From Asaia krungthepensis NRIC 0535 (lineage in GTDB: Bacteria; Pseudomonadota; Alphaproteobacteria; Acetobacterales; Acetobacteraceae), in assembly GCF_025995175.1 (NCBI RefSeq), contig NZ_BAPV01000010.1:1-64000 (forward strand): a stretch of DNA of 64,000 nucleotides, written 5' to 3'. The notes under the pieces were generated by a model. It saw only the letters and a program-made list of their open reading frames with translations. It had not been told where the DNA came from and made no database searches. Shown in pieces: positions 1 through 10,667 of this stretch. Each line of letters starts with the position of its first letter. Within the stretch, counting starts at the first letter, position 1. Both the position numbers and the translations under genes were made by a program.

Positions 1-384
1 GTCGCCATGGGCGCCAATCTCACACGCAGAAATGCCCATCCGTGAGTTTCCAAACAGGCTCTAACTGACGGCATTACAACGTCCGCCACTGAACCAGCAG
101 TCATATACTCGAGCGACAGACAAACACGATACCGCTATATTCCAGCTACCCGGATGAAACTCCGCACCCGTAAAACGAAAAATATTACGTTGAACATTGC
201 AAGGCTGCTTGCAGGCAGGAGACGAGAAAGCGTGTAAGTCGTGGATGCGGAAAACCATAGTAACATGCAACAAGACGCCGCGTACACCACTCGAGGTTTC
301 CGCGGCGTCACCACCATTAGCGCATGTTCACCCTCGTTGAGAGATGCGGTGGAGCGTCAACCAATTTTCAGATAACCGCCTCTC
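1..384. other. Left edge, no gene assigned
   Basis: I see no convincing gene here. The first 45 bases are open on the plus strand (ending at a TGA at 43-45) and could be the tail of a gene whose body lies left of the window, but 14 codons are too few to tell. Open frames on the minus strand at 61-317 have no recognisable motif. Confidence 0.4.
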
Positions 385-546
385 CTACAAGCGGCCAAGA
401 ACGATCAGGACGACCAGAACGATGACGATCAGGCCAACGCCACCGCCAGCGCCGTAGCCCGTCCATGGGGTGCCATACCACCCGCCATACCCGCCAAACG
501 TGCCCAGAAGCAGCAGGACGATGATCAGAAGTACGATGATATTCAT
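385..546 (-). CDS. DUF3309-type small hydrophobic protein (53 aa)
   Basis: A 53-residue protein in a frame not listed among long ORFs. It starts MNIIVLLIIVLLLLGTF, has a Gly/Tyr/Trp-rich middle (GGYGGWYGTPW) and ends in a second hydrophobic stretch of Val, Leu and Ile closing with VLGRL. Two hydrophobic segments around a glycine-rich turn are what the DUF3309 family of proteobacterial micro-proteins looks like; their function is unknown and they are presumed to sit in the membrane. An AAGGAT ribosome binding site lies about 8 bases before the ATG. It stands alone on the minus strand, divergent from the MetR-like gene, with nearly 480 bases between them. Recognition of the family is from composition, so moderately sure. 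Confidence 0.75.
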   Translation of the reverse strand: MNIIVLLIIVLLLLGTFGGYGGWYGTPWTGYGAGGGVGLIVIVLVVLIVLGRL

Positions 547-1024
547 GGCGTGGAATCCTTATCGACGGCCCTGATTGCGCCATCGTTTCGTTATCACGCC
601 CGCAACGCCATTTGGTTTGATTGAGAGCGATTGAAATCCCACATTTCGGGTCGAATGACGCTTTCCCGCCACAGTGCTTAAATGCCCGCCATGCCTTCAA
701 AACCCGGTCCCCGGCTCAATGGGGCGGATCCGGATAGTGGATTATTCCAGAACCCTCCCGGACCAGACGTTTCTCCCGGAGGGCGTTCGACCGCCATTGT
801 CGTGAATTGCCACACCATTCCACGCGCCCCGATCTGATCCCACGAGGCGTCCCTGTGACAGGCCGCCTCCGAAAAAAGCATCGCTCAGGCTCTTTGCGCA
901 TCGGCAGGCGAGTGCTTGTAATGCAAGACCCGCAAGGGCGAAAAGGTCCGAGGAACCTGCATGACGCGCAAGTCTTTCCCCGGCCAGTCTCGCGGGCCAT
1001 CTGTTCCTGTCGAGCCGTGCTGGT
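547..1024. other. Long intergenic region before the metR-like gene
   Basis: No gene supported over about 480 bases. Several frames are open on both strands but none carries a motif, a signal peptide or a good ribosome binding site, and they overlap each other. A short inverted repeat (GAAAT, 5 bases, ATTTC) sits at 633-647. LysR regulators often control a divergent target, so regulatory sites are expected here, but none was identified. Confidence 0.4.
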
Positions 1025-2005
1025 ATGATCACCAAAACGCATATATCCTGGCCAAAACGGAGCACGGCATTGCCACTGGACCGGTCCCATCTGTCAGTCA
1101 TCAGGGAGATCACGCGCGCGGGGTCGCTCACAGGGGCTGCGGCCAGTCTCAATCTGACACAGCCCGCGCTGAGCCACTCCATACGCAAGCTGGAGGACCT
1201 GTTGCAGGTCGAGATCTGGCGTCGCGAGGGCCGCAAGCTTGTTCTGACCCCGGCCGGAAGAATCCTTCTTGCCCTTGCAGAGCGGGTTCTGCCTCAATTC
1301 GAACAGGCCGAAGACCGGCTTGGCCAAATGGCCAGAGGTACATCCGGCAAACTGCGTATCGGGATGGAGTGTCATCCCTGCTATCAGTGGCTCCTTCGCG
1401 TCGTCGCCCCTTATCTCGATCTGTGGCCTGGTGTCGATGTCGACGTCCGGCAGAAATTTCAGTTCAGCGGAATCGAGGCGCTCTTCACGCACGAAATCGA
1501 CCTGCTGGTGACACCGGACCCCTTGCTCAAACCCGGCCTGCACTTCACGCCGGTCTTTGACTACGAACTCGTCCTCGTGGTCGGGCCCGGGCATCCTCTC
1601 ACCGGGGTGCCCCTCATCGAGCCAAAGCATCTGGCTACCGAAACGCTCATCACCTACCCGGTCCCGATCGAGCGGCTGGATGTGTTTACGCAGTTTCTGC
1701 AACCCGCCGGGATCAGCCCCCTCCATCACAAGCCCATAGAGACAACCGACATCATGCTTCTCATGGTCGCGCATGGGCGTGGCGTTGCCGTCCTGCCGCG
1801 CTGGCTCGTCGAGGAACAGGGACATAATTTTGCCCTGCAACCGCTCCGGCTGGGCAATAAAGGCATTCAGAAGCATATCTTTCTCGGCCAGCGCGAGAAC
1901 GATGGTGATATCGCCTATCTTCAGGGTTTCATCGATCTGGCCAAGCGGCCGGATGCGAACTCCCAGGATCGCACTTCACCCGCCACGCCTATGAGATTCC
2001 TATAG
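1025..2005 (+). CDS. metR: MetR-like LysR-family transcriptional regulator
   Basis: DNA-binding regulator of the LysR family. The N-terminal winged helix-turn-helix spans about residues 20-80 (GSLTGAAASLNLTQPALSHS followed by IRKLEDLL), then the effector-binding domain. Two stretches match MetR of enterobacteria closely: GMECHPCYQWL near residue 115 and the segment with YPV, RLDVF and FLQPAGISP near residues 215-235. MetR senses homocysteine and activates methionine genes; the real targets here cannot be read from the window because no met gene is adjacent. There is no strong ribosome binding site at this ATG, and a TTG about 16 codons further in is an alternative start. It is followed at 77 bases by the kdp operon on the same strand, which is probably coincidental. 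Confidence 0.8.
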   Translation: MITKTHISWPKRSTALPLDRSHLSVIREITRAGSLTGAAASLNLTQPALSHSIRKLEDLLQVEIWRREGRKLVLTPAGRILLALAERVLPQFEQAEDRLGQMARGTSGKLRIGMECHPCYQWLLRVVAPYLDLWPGVDVDVRQKFQFSGIEALFTHEIDLLVTPDPLLKPGLHFTPVFDYELVLVVGPGHPLTGVPLIEPKHLATETLITYPVPIERLDVFTQFLQPAGISPLHHKPIETTDIMLLMVAHGRGVAVLPRWLVEEQGHNFALQPLRLGNKGIQKHIFLGQRENDGDIAYLQGFIDLAKRPDANSQDRTSPATPMRFL

Positions 2006-2022
2006 GGAGCGGCGCTCGCTCC
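2006..2022 (+). terminator. Weak hairpin after metR-like gene
   Basis: GGAGCG and CGCTCC form a 6 bp stem with a 5-base loop directly after the stop codon. There is no proper run of T after it, so termination is probably inefficient. Confidence 0.3.
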
Positions 2023-2056
2023 TCTGTCATCCCTACGCAGGGGCGCCGGATAATAC

Positions 2057-2072
2057 CTCCCTCTCAAGGGAG
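2057..2072 (+). promoter_or_regulatory. Hairpin covering the first ribosome binding site of the kdp operon
   Basis: CTCCCT and AGGGAG form a perfect 6 bp stem with loop CTCA. The right arm is the AAGGGAG Shine-Dalgarno sequence of the small ORF beginning at 2083. If it folds in the mRNA, it would hide the ribosome binding site. The pairing is visible; a regulatory role is inferred. Confidence 0.4.
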
Positions 2073-2082
2073 CCCCGTTTTC

Positions 2083-2166
2083 ATGCTCGATATCGTTTAT
2101 GCGTCACTTGGCCTGTTCGGCTTCGTGCTCTGCCTGGGCTTCATCTCGGTCTGCAAAAGGATCTGA
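2083..2166 (+). CDS. 27-residue membrane protein upstream of kdpF
   Basis: Begins MLDIVYASLGLFGFVLCLGF and ends in a short Cys/Lys/Arg tail, so it is one hydrophobic helix with a positive end, similar in design to KdpF. An AAGGGAG ribosome binding site lies 9 bases ahead, and its TGA is separated from the kdpF start by a single base, which implies translational coupling. Similar tiny ORFs precede kdpF in some other bacteria, but I know of no established name or role. It is plausibly an accessory or stabilising subunit of the Kdp complex, or only a leader that couples translation. Too short for most gene finders. Confidence 0.7.
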   Translation: MLDIVYASLGLFGFVLCLGFISVCKRI

Positions 2167-2167
2167 C

Positions 2168-2257
2168 ATGACGCCCGATCTCGTTCTCGCCGGTATCGTG
2201 ACACTCGGCCTGCTGGCCTATGTCACCGCCGTGCTCCTCCGGCCCGAAAGGTTCTAA
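2168..2257 (+). CDS. kdpF: KdpF, small subunit of the potassium-transporting ATPase
   Basis: 29 residues: one transmembrane helix ([19 protein letters not shown]) followed by the hallmark KdpF ending LLRPERF. In Escherichia coli KdpF is a lipid-like helix in the inner membrane that stabilises the KdpABC complex. The stop codon lies two bases before the kdpA start, so the genes are almost certainly co-translated. Length and ending fit the family very well. Confidence 0.93.
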   Translation: MTPDLVLAGIVTLGLLAYVTAVLLRPERF

Positions 2258-2259
2258 CC

Positions 2260-3966
2260 ATGACCCTTTCAGGCTGGATCACCATCGCCGTATTTTTCCT
2301 CTGCGTTGTCGCGATCACGCGTCCACTCGGAGGATTTCTCAAGCGCGTGCTCGAAGGCGAACGCCATGGTCTCGCGCGCCTTCTCGGGCCGCTGGAGCGG
2401 GGCACCTATCGCCTCGCCGGGATCGACCCGAACCGCGAGCAGTCGTGGTCGCATTACGCGCTCGCCGTCATTCTGTTCAAGATCTTCTGCTTCATTGCGG
2501 TCTACGTGCTGCTGCGTCTGCAAGGCGTATTGCCGTTCAACCCCTCCGGGCTCGGGGCCGTAGCGCCCGATCTGGCGTATAATACGGCGGTCAGCTTCCT
2601 GACCAACACCAACTGGCAGAGCTATGGCGGCGAGACGACCCTCAGCCCGCTTAGCCAGATGCTCGCTCTCACCGTTCAGAATTTCGTCTCCGCAGCGGCA
2701 GGTATTGCCATTGCGGCAGCCGTCATGCGCGGTTTTGTCAGACGCAGCGCATCGACCATCGGTAATTTCTGGGTCGATCTGCTGCGCGTCACGCTTTACG
2801 TGCTGCTGCCCGGCTGCGTCGTGCTCACGCTGTTCTTCGTGCTCGAGGGCGTGCCGCAAACCCTCGCAACCGCTGCTTCCGCTCTTACGCTCGAAGGCGG
2901 GCATCAATCCATCGCGCTCGGTCCCGTGGCCTCTCAGGAGGCAATCAAGATGCTGGGGACGAATGGCGGCGGGTATTTCAACGTCAATTCCGCCCATCCT
3001 TTCGAAAACCCGAATGCGCTGACCAATTTCGTGCAGATGCTGTGCATCTTCGCACTTGGTGCCGGGCTGACCAACATGTTCGGTCGCATGATCGGTCAGG
3101 AGAAACAGGGCTGGGCCATTTTCTCGGCCATGGCGGCGCTCTTTCTCATCGGCGCGGGTGTGCTCTACTGGTCCGAAGCCCATGCCAACCCGCTCTTCGC
3201 TTCCCTCGGTCTCGATGGCACGCTGGGGAATATGGAAGGCAAGGAAACGCGCTTCGGCATTGCGGCTTCGGCACTTTTCGCCACGGTAACCACCGACGCC
3301 TCCTGTGGGGCGGTCAATGCCATGCATGAAAGCTTCCTGCCGCTTGGCGGCATGGTGCCGCTCATCAACATGATGCTGGGTGAGGTGATCTTCGGCGGCG
3401 TCGGTTCCGGGCTCTACGGGTTTCTGCTTTTCGCGCTCATCGCGGTCTTCATGGCCGGGCTGATGGTCGGTCGCACACCCGAATATCTGGGCAAGAAGAT
3501 CGAGGCGCGCGAAATCAAGATGACCATGCTGGCCGTGCTCTGCCTGCCGCTCGTCATGCTTGGCTTCACCGCGCTTGCTGTCGTTCTGCCCGCCGGACTC
3601 TCGGCGCTCTCCGCAAGCGGACCGCACGGTTTTTCCGAGGCGCTTTATGCCTATACCTCGGCGGCAGCCAATAACGGCAGCGCCTTTGCCGGGCTTACAG
3701 CCAACAGCTTCTGGAACGTGACGCTTGGCATCGGCATGATGATCGGGCGCTTCTTTGTCATCATTCCCGCTCTGGCCATTGCAGGGTCGATGGCCGCCAA
3801 GAAAACAGCCGCCCCGACGCCTGGCACTTTCCCGACCGATAATGGCCTATTCATCGCGCTTGTTGCCGGGGTGATCGTGATTGTCGGTGGTCTGACCTTT
3901 CTTCCTGCACTCGCTCTTGGGCCGATTGTCGAGCATCTCGCGATGCTCCACGGCACCACTTACTAA
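2260..3966 (+). CDS. kdpA: KdpA, potassium-binding channel-like subunit
   Basis: 568 residues, normal for KdpA. It is the polytopic inner-membrane subunit that selects and binds K+ for the Kdp P-type ATPase and resembles a single-chain potassium channel with four pore loops. The four filter regions are visible as [11 protein letters not shown] (about residue 112), [18 protein letters not shown] (about 230), [11 protein letters not shown] (about 347) and [10 protein letters not shown] (about 468). Start ATG follows the kdpF stop by two bases. The gene is followed after 14 bases by kdpB. High-affinity uptake at low external potassium is the established role of the family. Confidence 0.97.
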   Translation: MTLSGWITIAVFFLCVVAITRPLGGFLKRVLEGERHGLARLLGPLERGTYRLAGIDPNREQSWSHYALAVILFKIFCFIAVYVLLRLQGVLPFNPSGLGAVAPDLAYNTAVSFLTNTNWQSYGGETTLSPLSQMLALTVQNFVSAAAGIAIAAAVMRGFVRRSASTIGNFWVDLLRVTLYVLLPGCVVLTLFFVLEGVPQTLATAASALTLEGGHQSIALGPVASQEAIKMLGTNGGGYFNVNSAHPFENPNALTNFVQMLCIFALGAGLTNMFGRMIGQEKQGWAIFSAMAALFLIGAGVLYWSEAHANPLFASLGLDGTLGNMEGKETRFGIAASALFATVTTDASCGAVNAMHESFLPLGGMVPLINMMLGEVIFGGVGSGLYGFLLFALIAVFMAGLMVGRTPEYLGKKIEAREIKMTMLAVLCLPLVMLGFTALAVVLPAGLSALSASGPHGFSEALYAYTSAAANNGSAFAGLTANSFWNVTLGIGMMIGRFFVIIPALAIAGSMAAKKTAAPTPGTFPTDNGLFIALVAGVIVIVGGLTFLPALALGPIVEHLAMLHGTTY

Positions 3967-3980
3967 GAGGCGCCCGTCTC

Positions 3981-6104
<2,124 letters not shown>

Positions 6105-6115
6105 GGAGACCCCCC

Positions 6116-6736
6116 ATGGTCCTTTCCCAGTTGCGCCCTGCGCTCGTCCTGTTCCTGCTTCTCTCCCTCCTGACCGGTATCGTCTATCCGCTTGGCATGA
6201 CGGCGCTGTCGGGTCTGATCCTGCCCGATCGTGCCGCAGGCAGCCTTGTCTATGACCGTGGCCGTGTGATCGGCTCTTCCCTGATCGGCCAGGATTTCGC
6301 GAGCCCGCGCTATTTCCATGGACGCCCCTCGGCGACGATGGGCCCTGACCCCAGGGACAGCAGCAAGACGGTCGCCACACCCTATAATGCCGCGGCCTCT
6401 CTCGCCTCGAATGCTGGCCCCACCTCGAAGGCGCTTCTCGACCGGGTGACAGCCACGACCAATGTGCTGAAGTTGGAGAACCCCGAAGCTATGGCGCGGG
6501 GCTGGCGCATTCCAGTCGAACTGGTCATGACCTCGGCCAGCGGGCTCGATCCGGATCTGTCGCCTGAAGGGGCGCTGTTTCAGGTCCTGCGCGTGGCGCG
6601 TGCACGCGGGCTGGATGAAGAGCGCATACGCCATCTCGTTCTCACCAGCATAAGACAGCCGCTACTCGGGTTTCTGGGGGAACCCCATGTGAATGTGCTG
6701 GCGCTGAACCGGGCGCTCGATAGACTGGCTCAATGA
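6116..6736 (+). CDS. kdpC: KdpC, potassium-transporting ATPase subunit C
   Basis: 206 residues. One N-terminal transmembrane helix (about residues 8-32, ending GMTALSG), then a periplasmic domain with the conserved blocks LIGQDFASPRYFHGRPSA, YNAAASLASN, and the C-terminal LGFLGEPHVNVLALNRAL that is typical of the family. KdpC is needed for assembly and activity of the KdpFABC complex. Its end overlaps the kdpD start by four bases (ATGA), coupling transporter and sensor translation. Confidence 0.96.
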   Translation: MVLSQLRPALVLFLLLSLLTGIVYPLGMTALSGLILPDRAAGSLVYDRGRVIGSSLIGQDFASPRYFHGRPSATMGPDPRDSSKTVATPYNAAASLASNAGPTSKALLDRVTATTNVLKLENPEAMARGWRIPVELVMTSASGLDPDLSPEGALFQVLRVARARGLDEERIRHLVLTSIRQPLLGFLGEPHVNVLALNRALDRLAQ

Positions 6737-9444
6737 GCAGACAGGATTATGACCGGCCCGATCCCGACGCCCTGCTGCGACAGGGCTGTGGCGACCAGAA
6801 AAAGGGGCGGCTCAAGATCTTTCTCGGCGCTGCTCCGGGGGTCGGCAAGACTTTCGAGATGCTCAGCACCGCGCGCCAGTTGCTGCGTGAAGGCGCGGAT
6901 CTTGCCATAGGCGTTGTCGAGACCCACGGCCGTGCCGAGACGAAGGCTCTGGTCGGAGGCTTACCTGTCATCCCGACTGCTGCCGTGGCTTATCGGGGGC
7001 AGATCCTCCAGGAAATGGATCTAGACGCGATCCTGATCCGCCGCCCTGCTCTGGTTCTGGTCGACGAACTGGCGCACAGCAATGCGCCCGGGTCGCGCCA
7101 TCCCAAACGCTGGATGGATGTCGAGGAAATTCTGGCGGCAGGGATCGATGTCTTCACCACGGTCAATATCCAGCATGTTGAAAGCCTGAACGACGTCGTG
7201 GCCTCGATCACCCGGGTGCGGGTGCGCGAAACCGTCCCGGACCGGGTGATCGAGACTGCCAATGAGCTCGAACTTGTCGATCTGACGCCCAACGACCTTT
7301 TGCAGCGTATGCGCGATGGCAAGATCTATGGTGCCCACACCGCGGGTCGCGCCATGCTGCATTATTTCTCGCCGGGTAATCTGACAGCGTTGCGTGAACT
7401 TGCCCTGCGTCGAACTGCCCAGCAGGTCGATGCGCAGTTACTCGACCATATGAAGGCCAATGCCATTTCCGGCCCTTGGGCCGCTGGAGAGCGTGTGATG
7501 GTCTGCCTGACGCTCGAGGAGGGCGATTCCGGGCTGATGCGCTACGGCAAGCGTCTGGCGGATCGTCTTCATGCTCCCTGGATCGTCCTTCATGTCGAGA
7601 CCAGCCGTGACCTCACCGACGATGCCCGGGCGCGCATGGCGGCCCAGATGCAGCTTGCCCAATCACTCGGAGCAGAGACGGTCACCCTGCCCGGTCACGA
7701 TATAGCGCTCGATGCGCTGGCCTATGCCCGCGCCCAGAACGTGACGCAGATCGTTGCGGCCCATCCGGCAGGCACGGGATGGATGGGCCGGCTCCGGCAG
7801 TTGCTCGGACGATCGACCACAGAACGCCTCATCCAGCGCTCGGACGGGTTTCCCGTGCATGTCGTACCGCGCTCGGGCGAGGCACCGGCGCATCGCATAC
7901 GCGAGGCCCGCAAAACCCGTCTTTCGCCTTATCTCGCCAGCAGCGCCATTGTCATGGCAGCTCTGGGGCTGGCCCTGCTGCTGAGGCAGGGTTTCGAGGT
8001 GAGCAATGTGTCTCTCGCCTTTCTCACCGCCATACTCGGCGTGGCCGTAGCCTATGGTCTGGGACCCTCTCTCTGGGCCTCCATTCTGGGGATGCTGTGC
8101 TTCAATTTCTTTTTTCTCCCGCCGCTCTACACCCTGACCATCGCCGCCCCCGATAATGTGGTCGCCCTGTTCTTCTTTTTCGCGACAGCCCTCATCGCTG
8201 GCAATCTGGGCGCGCGGGTACGCAGCCAGGCCGTTGTGGCCAGACACCGCGCGGAGACCACCCAGTCCCTCTATCGTTTCAGCCGCATGATCACGGGCAT
8301 ATCGACGCTTGAGGATCTGCTTTGGTCAGTCAGTCAGGAGATTGCCCGTCTGATCGATTGCCATGTGGTTCTGCTCCTCCCGGATGCCGGAGCGCTTGCC
8401 ATACAAGCGAGTTCGGATGTGGAAAAACCCCTTGGGGAAGACGATTTTGCCGCTGCGAGCTGGGCCTGGAAACATAGTCGCATTGCAGGCAGAGGATCGG
8501 ATAACCTGCCCGGTGTGCGCTGGCTGTTCATTCCCATGCGGACCGTGCGTGGACCTGTGGCGTTGATCGGCCTCAACCGCACGCGCGACGGGCGGTTGCT
8601 CGATGCCGAGCAACAGGGAATGCTCGATGCCCTTGCCGACCAGGCAGCCTCCGCCATCGAGAGCATTCTGCTCACCCGCGATCTGGATCGTGTGCGTCTG
8701 GAAGCGGAGACGGACAGACTGCGCGGCGCGCTCCTGACCTCGATCTCCCACGATCTGCGTACACCGCTTGCCTCCATTCTCGGTGCGGCGTCGAGCCTGC
8801 GCGATTATGGCGAGGTTCTGGGCGAGGAAGGCCGAAGCGATCTGCTCACGACCGTGACTGATGAAGCGGAGCGTCTGAACCGCTTCGTCGGCAATCTGCT
8901 GGACATGACCCGGCTGGAAGCCGGTGCCCTGCCCCTGCGTCATGACAGCGTGGATTGCGCAGAAGTCGCCGCGACCGCGCTTTCTCGCGCCTCGCGCCTG
9001 CTCGAGCATCACCGCGTGCGCCTCGACGCCATGCCGGACCTGCCCATGTTACCTCTGGATGCGGTTCTGCTGGAGCAGGCTCTGTTCAATATCCTCGATA
9101 ATGCGGCCAAATACACCCGCGAGGGAACGGCGGTGGTGATCAGCCTCAGGACGGATGACAGCCACCTGACCATTGCTATCGCGGATGAGGGGCCAGGCTT
9201 TGGCGACCGTGATCCCTCGGCGATTTTTGGCAAATTTACACGCTTTGCCGCTGCCGATACGACCCGCGCAGGAACCGGGCTAGGTCTTGCCATTGCACGA
9301 GGTTTTGTTGAGGCGATGGGAGGCCGTATAGAGGCTTCTAACCGCTCTGAGGGTATAGGGGCTGTGTTCGCGCTGCGCTTTCCCCTCCATGCGGTGCCTG
9401 CACGCACCCTGTCTCTGCTCCCGTCAGAAGAGCCTTTGCCATGA
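6733..9444 (+). CDS. kdpD: KdpD, potassium-responsive sensor histidine kinase
   Basis: 903 residues in the usual KdpD architecture. N-terminal KdpD domain with Walker A GAAPGVGKTFEML near residue 36 and the block VDELAHSNAPGSRHPKRW near residue 112; a universal-stress-protein-like domain (about 250-370); four closely spaced membrane helices (about 400-500); a GAF-like region; then the kinase core with HisKA motif SHDLRTPLASILGAA (phospho-accepting His673) and the ATPase domain (NILDNAAKY, DEGPGF, GTGLGLAIARG). It overlaps kdpC and kdpE by four bases on each side. It should phosphorylate KdpE in response to low K+ or osmotic stress. Confidence 0.96.
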   Translation: MSRQDYDRPDPDALLRQGCGDQKKGRLKIFLGAAPGVGKTFEMLSTARQLLREGADLAIGVVETHGRAETKALVGGLPVIPTAAVAYRGQILQEMDLDAILIRRPALVLVDELAHSNAPGSRHPKRWMDVEEILAAGIDVFTTVNIQHVESLNDVVASITRVRVRETVPDRVIETANELELVDLTPNDLLQRMRDGKIYGAHTAGRAMLHYFSPGNLTALRELALRRTAQQVDAQLLDHMKANAISGPWAAGERVMVCLTLEEGDSGLMRYGKRLADRLHAPWIVLHVETSRDLTDDARARMAAQMQLAQSLGAETVTLPGHDIALDALAYARAQNVTQIVAAHPAGTGWMGRLRQLLGRSTTERLIQRSDGFPVHVVPRSGEAPAHRIREARKTRLSPYLASSAIVMAALGLALLLRQGFEVSNVSLAFLTAILGVAVAYGLGPSLWASILGMLCFNFFFLPPLYTLTIAAPDNVVALFFFFATALIAGNLGARVRSQAVVARHRAETTQSLYRFSRMITGISTLEDLLWSVSQEIARLIDCHVVLLLPDAGALAIQASSDVEKPLGEDDFAAASWAWKHSRIAGRGSDNLPGVRWLFIPMRTVRGPVALIGLNRTRDGRLLDAEQQGMLDALADQAASAIESILLTRDLDRVRLEAETDRLRGALLTSISHDLRTPLASILGAASSLRDYGEVLGEEGRSDLLTTVTDEAERLNRFVGNLLDMTRLEAGALPLRHDSVDCAEVAATALSRASRLLEHHRVRLDAMPDLPMLPLDAVLLEQALFNILDNAAKYTREGTAVVISLRTDDSHLTIAIADEGPGFGDRDPSAIFGKFTRFAAADTTRAGTGLGLAIARGFVEAMGGRIEASNRSEGIGAVFALRFPLHAVPARTLSLLPSEEPLP

Positions 9445-10136
9445 GCGATCCGACCCTTCTCATCGTTGACGACGAACCCGCCATCCGGCGTCTGTTGCGC
9501 ACCACCCTGACCAGCCAGTCCTGGCGCATCGTGGAGGCGGGCTCGGGGGAGAATGCACTGCGTGTGGCGTCGGAAACCCATCCGGATCTGGTCCTTCTCG
9601 ATCTCGGCCTGCCCGACCGGGACGGGATAACGGTGCTCAGGCAACTCAGGGAGACACGTCCAACCCTGCCTGTGGTTATTCTCTCTGTCCGTGATGACGA
9701 ACAGGGCAAGGTGGCGGCGCTCGAGGCCGGAGCGGATGATTACGTGACCAAACCTTTCAGCATGGCCGAGCTCGTGGCACGCCTGCGCAACGCCCTGCGC
9801 CACGCCTTGCAGCAGGAGGGGACGACACCCCTTTTCATCTCTGGCGATCTGCGGGTCGATCTGGTGAAAAGACAGATATTCCGCAGCGAAACGGAGCTTC
9901 GCCTGTCACCGCGTGAATGGGATATCGTCAGAATGCTCGTGCGCTATGCCGGGCGCGTTCTCACGCACAAGACAATCATGAGCACGCTCTGGGGACCGAA
10001 TGGCGATGTCCAGCAGCTGCGCGTCTATATTCGCCAGATCCGCCAGAAACTCGAACAGGATCCCGAGAGACCACGCCACATCATCACCGAGACCGGCATT
10101 GGTTATCGTCTCGTCCAGCATGAAGCCGATGCCTGA
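9441..10136 (+). CDS. kdpE: KdpE, response regulator of the kdp operon
   Basis: 231 residues, OmpR/PhoB class. Receiver domain with acidic pair Asp10-Asp11, phospho-acceptor Asp54 (LVLLDLGLPDRDG) and the lysine in DDYVTKPFS; C-terminal winged helix from about residue 130 (LRLSPREWDIVRMLVRYAGR, ending TETGIGYRLV). Last gene of the operon, overlapping kdpD by four bases. It is expected to activate the promoter in front of the 2083 ORF. Placing kdpDE in the same transcript as the pump would give positive autoregulation. Confidence 0.95.
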   Translation: MSDPTLLIVDDEPAIRRLLRTTLTSQSWRIVEAGSGENALRVASETHPDLVLLDLGLPDRDGITVLRQLRETRPTLPVVILSVRDDEQGKVAALEAGADDYVTKPFSMAELVARLRNALRHALQQEGTTPLFISGDLRVDLVKRQIFRSETELRLSPREWDIVRMLVRYAGRVLTHKTIMSTLWGPNGDVQQLRVYIRQIRQKLEQDPERPRHIITETGIGYRLVQHEADA

Positions 10137-10171
10137 CGCCCCGGCCTGACAAGGCAACCTGTGTCATCAGG

Positions 10172-10191
10172 CCCGGTCCACGAGGACCGGG
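10172..10191 (+). terminator. Terminator hairpin after kdpE
   Basis: CCCGGTCC and GGACCGGG form a perfect 8 bp GC-rich stem with loop ACGA, 35 bases after the kdpE stop codon. The T run after it is poor (TCTTC), so it may be a stall or 3'-end stabilising hairpin rather than a textbook terminator. Confidence 0.55.
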
Positions 10192-10667
10192 TCTTCGGCG
10201 GTGGGCGCGGAGAACCCAAATCTGAAGGCTGTGCCTCCGGTTCCCGTGCGACAGACGTCCCGGCGTGAAGACGGCGCGCCGCAAACACACGATAGAGCGC
10301 CTCTCATCCTCGGCGTTTCGCTTCTACAATGACCAAGAGAAGCGGCCCGGGATCAGTAATATTCTTCCAACACTTGCCACCGTTCAGGAAATATTTTGAG
10401 GGGCCCTCAAAATATTTCTGAAATCCGAAAATGCGCCTCGCGACTATCTGAAAGCGAGGATCGGTCACGTGATTGACCCGAAACGGCCACGTTTCTGCCA
10501 TCAAAGAATCGTTAATTGCGAATTGACTCTCATAACGAAATTGTGATCATGTCATAACGCACCGTGTGGCGCGGGATGCCGCCGGGGCATGGAGATACGA
10601 GATCATGAAGCGTGTCGAAGCGGGAACGTTTCTGCAGAGATTCATGACCCATACATTCGAGGGTGAC
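10192..10667 (+). promoter_or_regulatory. Upstream region of the levansucrase gene
   Basis: About 475 bases without a convincing gene. Base composition falls towards AT just before lsdA. Besides the long palindrome listed separately it holds two small inverted repeats: GGTCA/TGACC at 10463-10478 and GAAACG GCCA CGTTTC at 10480-10495. A TTGACT at 10523-10528 could be a -35 element, with no clean -10 partner. The promoter of the levan module should be in this interval. Confidence 0.4.
10388..10418. repeat. 31-base near-perfect palindrome upstream of lsdA
   Basis: Two 15-base arms (left arm GAAATATTTTGAGGG) are exact reverse complements around a single central G at 10403. There is no T run on either side, so it does not look like a terminator. 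It lies about 250 bases before the levansucrase start. The symmetry suggests an operator for a dimeric or tetrameric regulator, or a structural element in a long leader. Confidence 0.75.

Noticed and set aside
878-1000. Possible structured RNA (SRP-like or riboswitch-like) with GGTCCGAGGAACCTG near 946
   Set aside because: The resemblance to the SRP RNA loop covers only a few bases and the flanking stems do not pair; no riboswitch core motif fits.
742-1236. 164-codon minus-strand frame upstream of the MetR-like gene
   Set aside because: No motif, overlaps the regulator's start and competes with other equally weak frames.
2269-3627. 452-codon minus-strand frame opposite kdpA
   Set aside because: Shadow of the strongly biased kdpA codons; kdpA has all four filter motifs.
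10084-10290. Minus-strand frames after kdpE
   Set aside because: They run through the terminator hairpin and show no motif.
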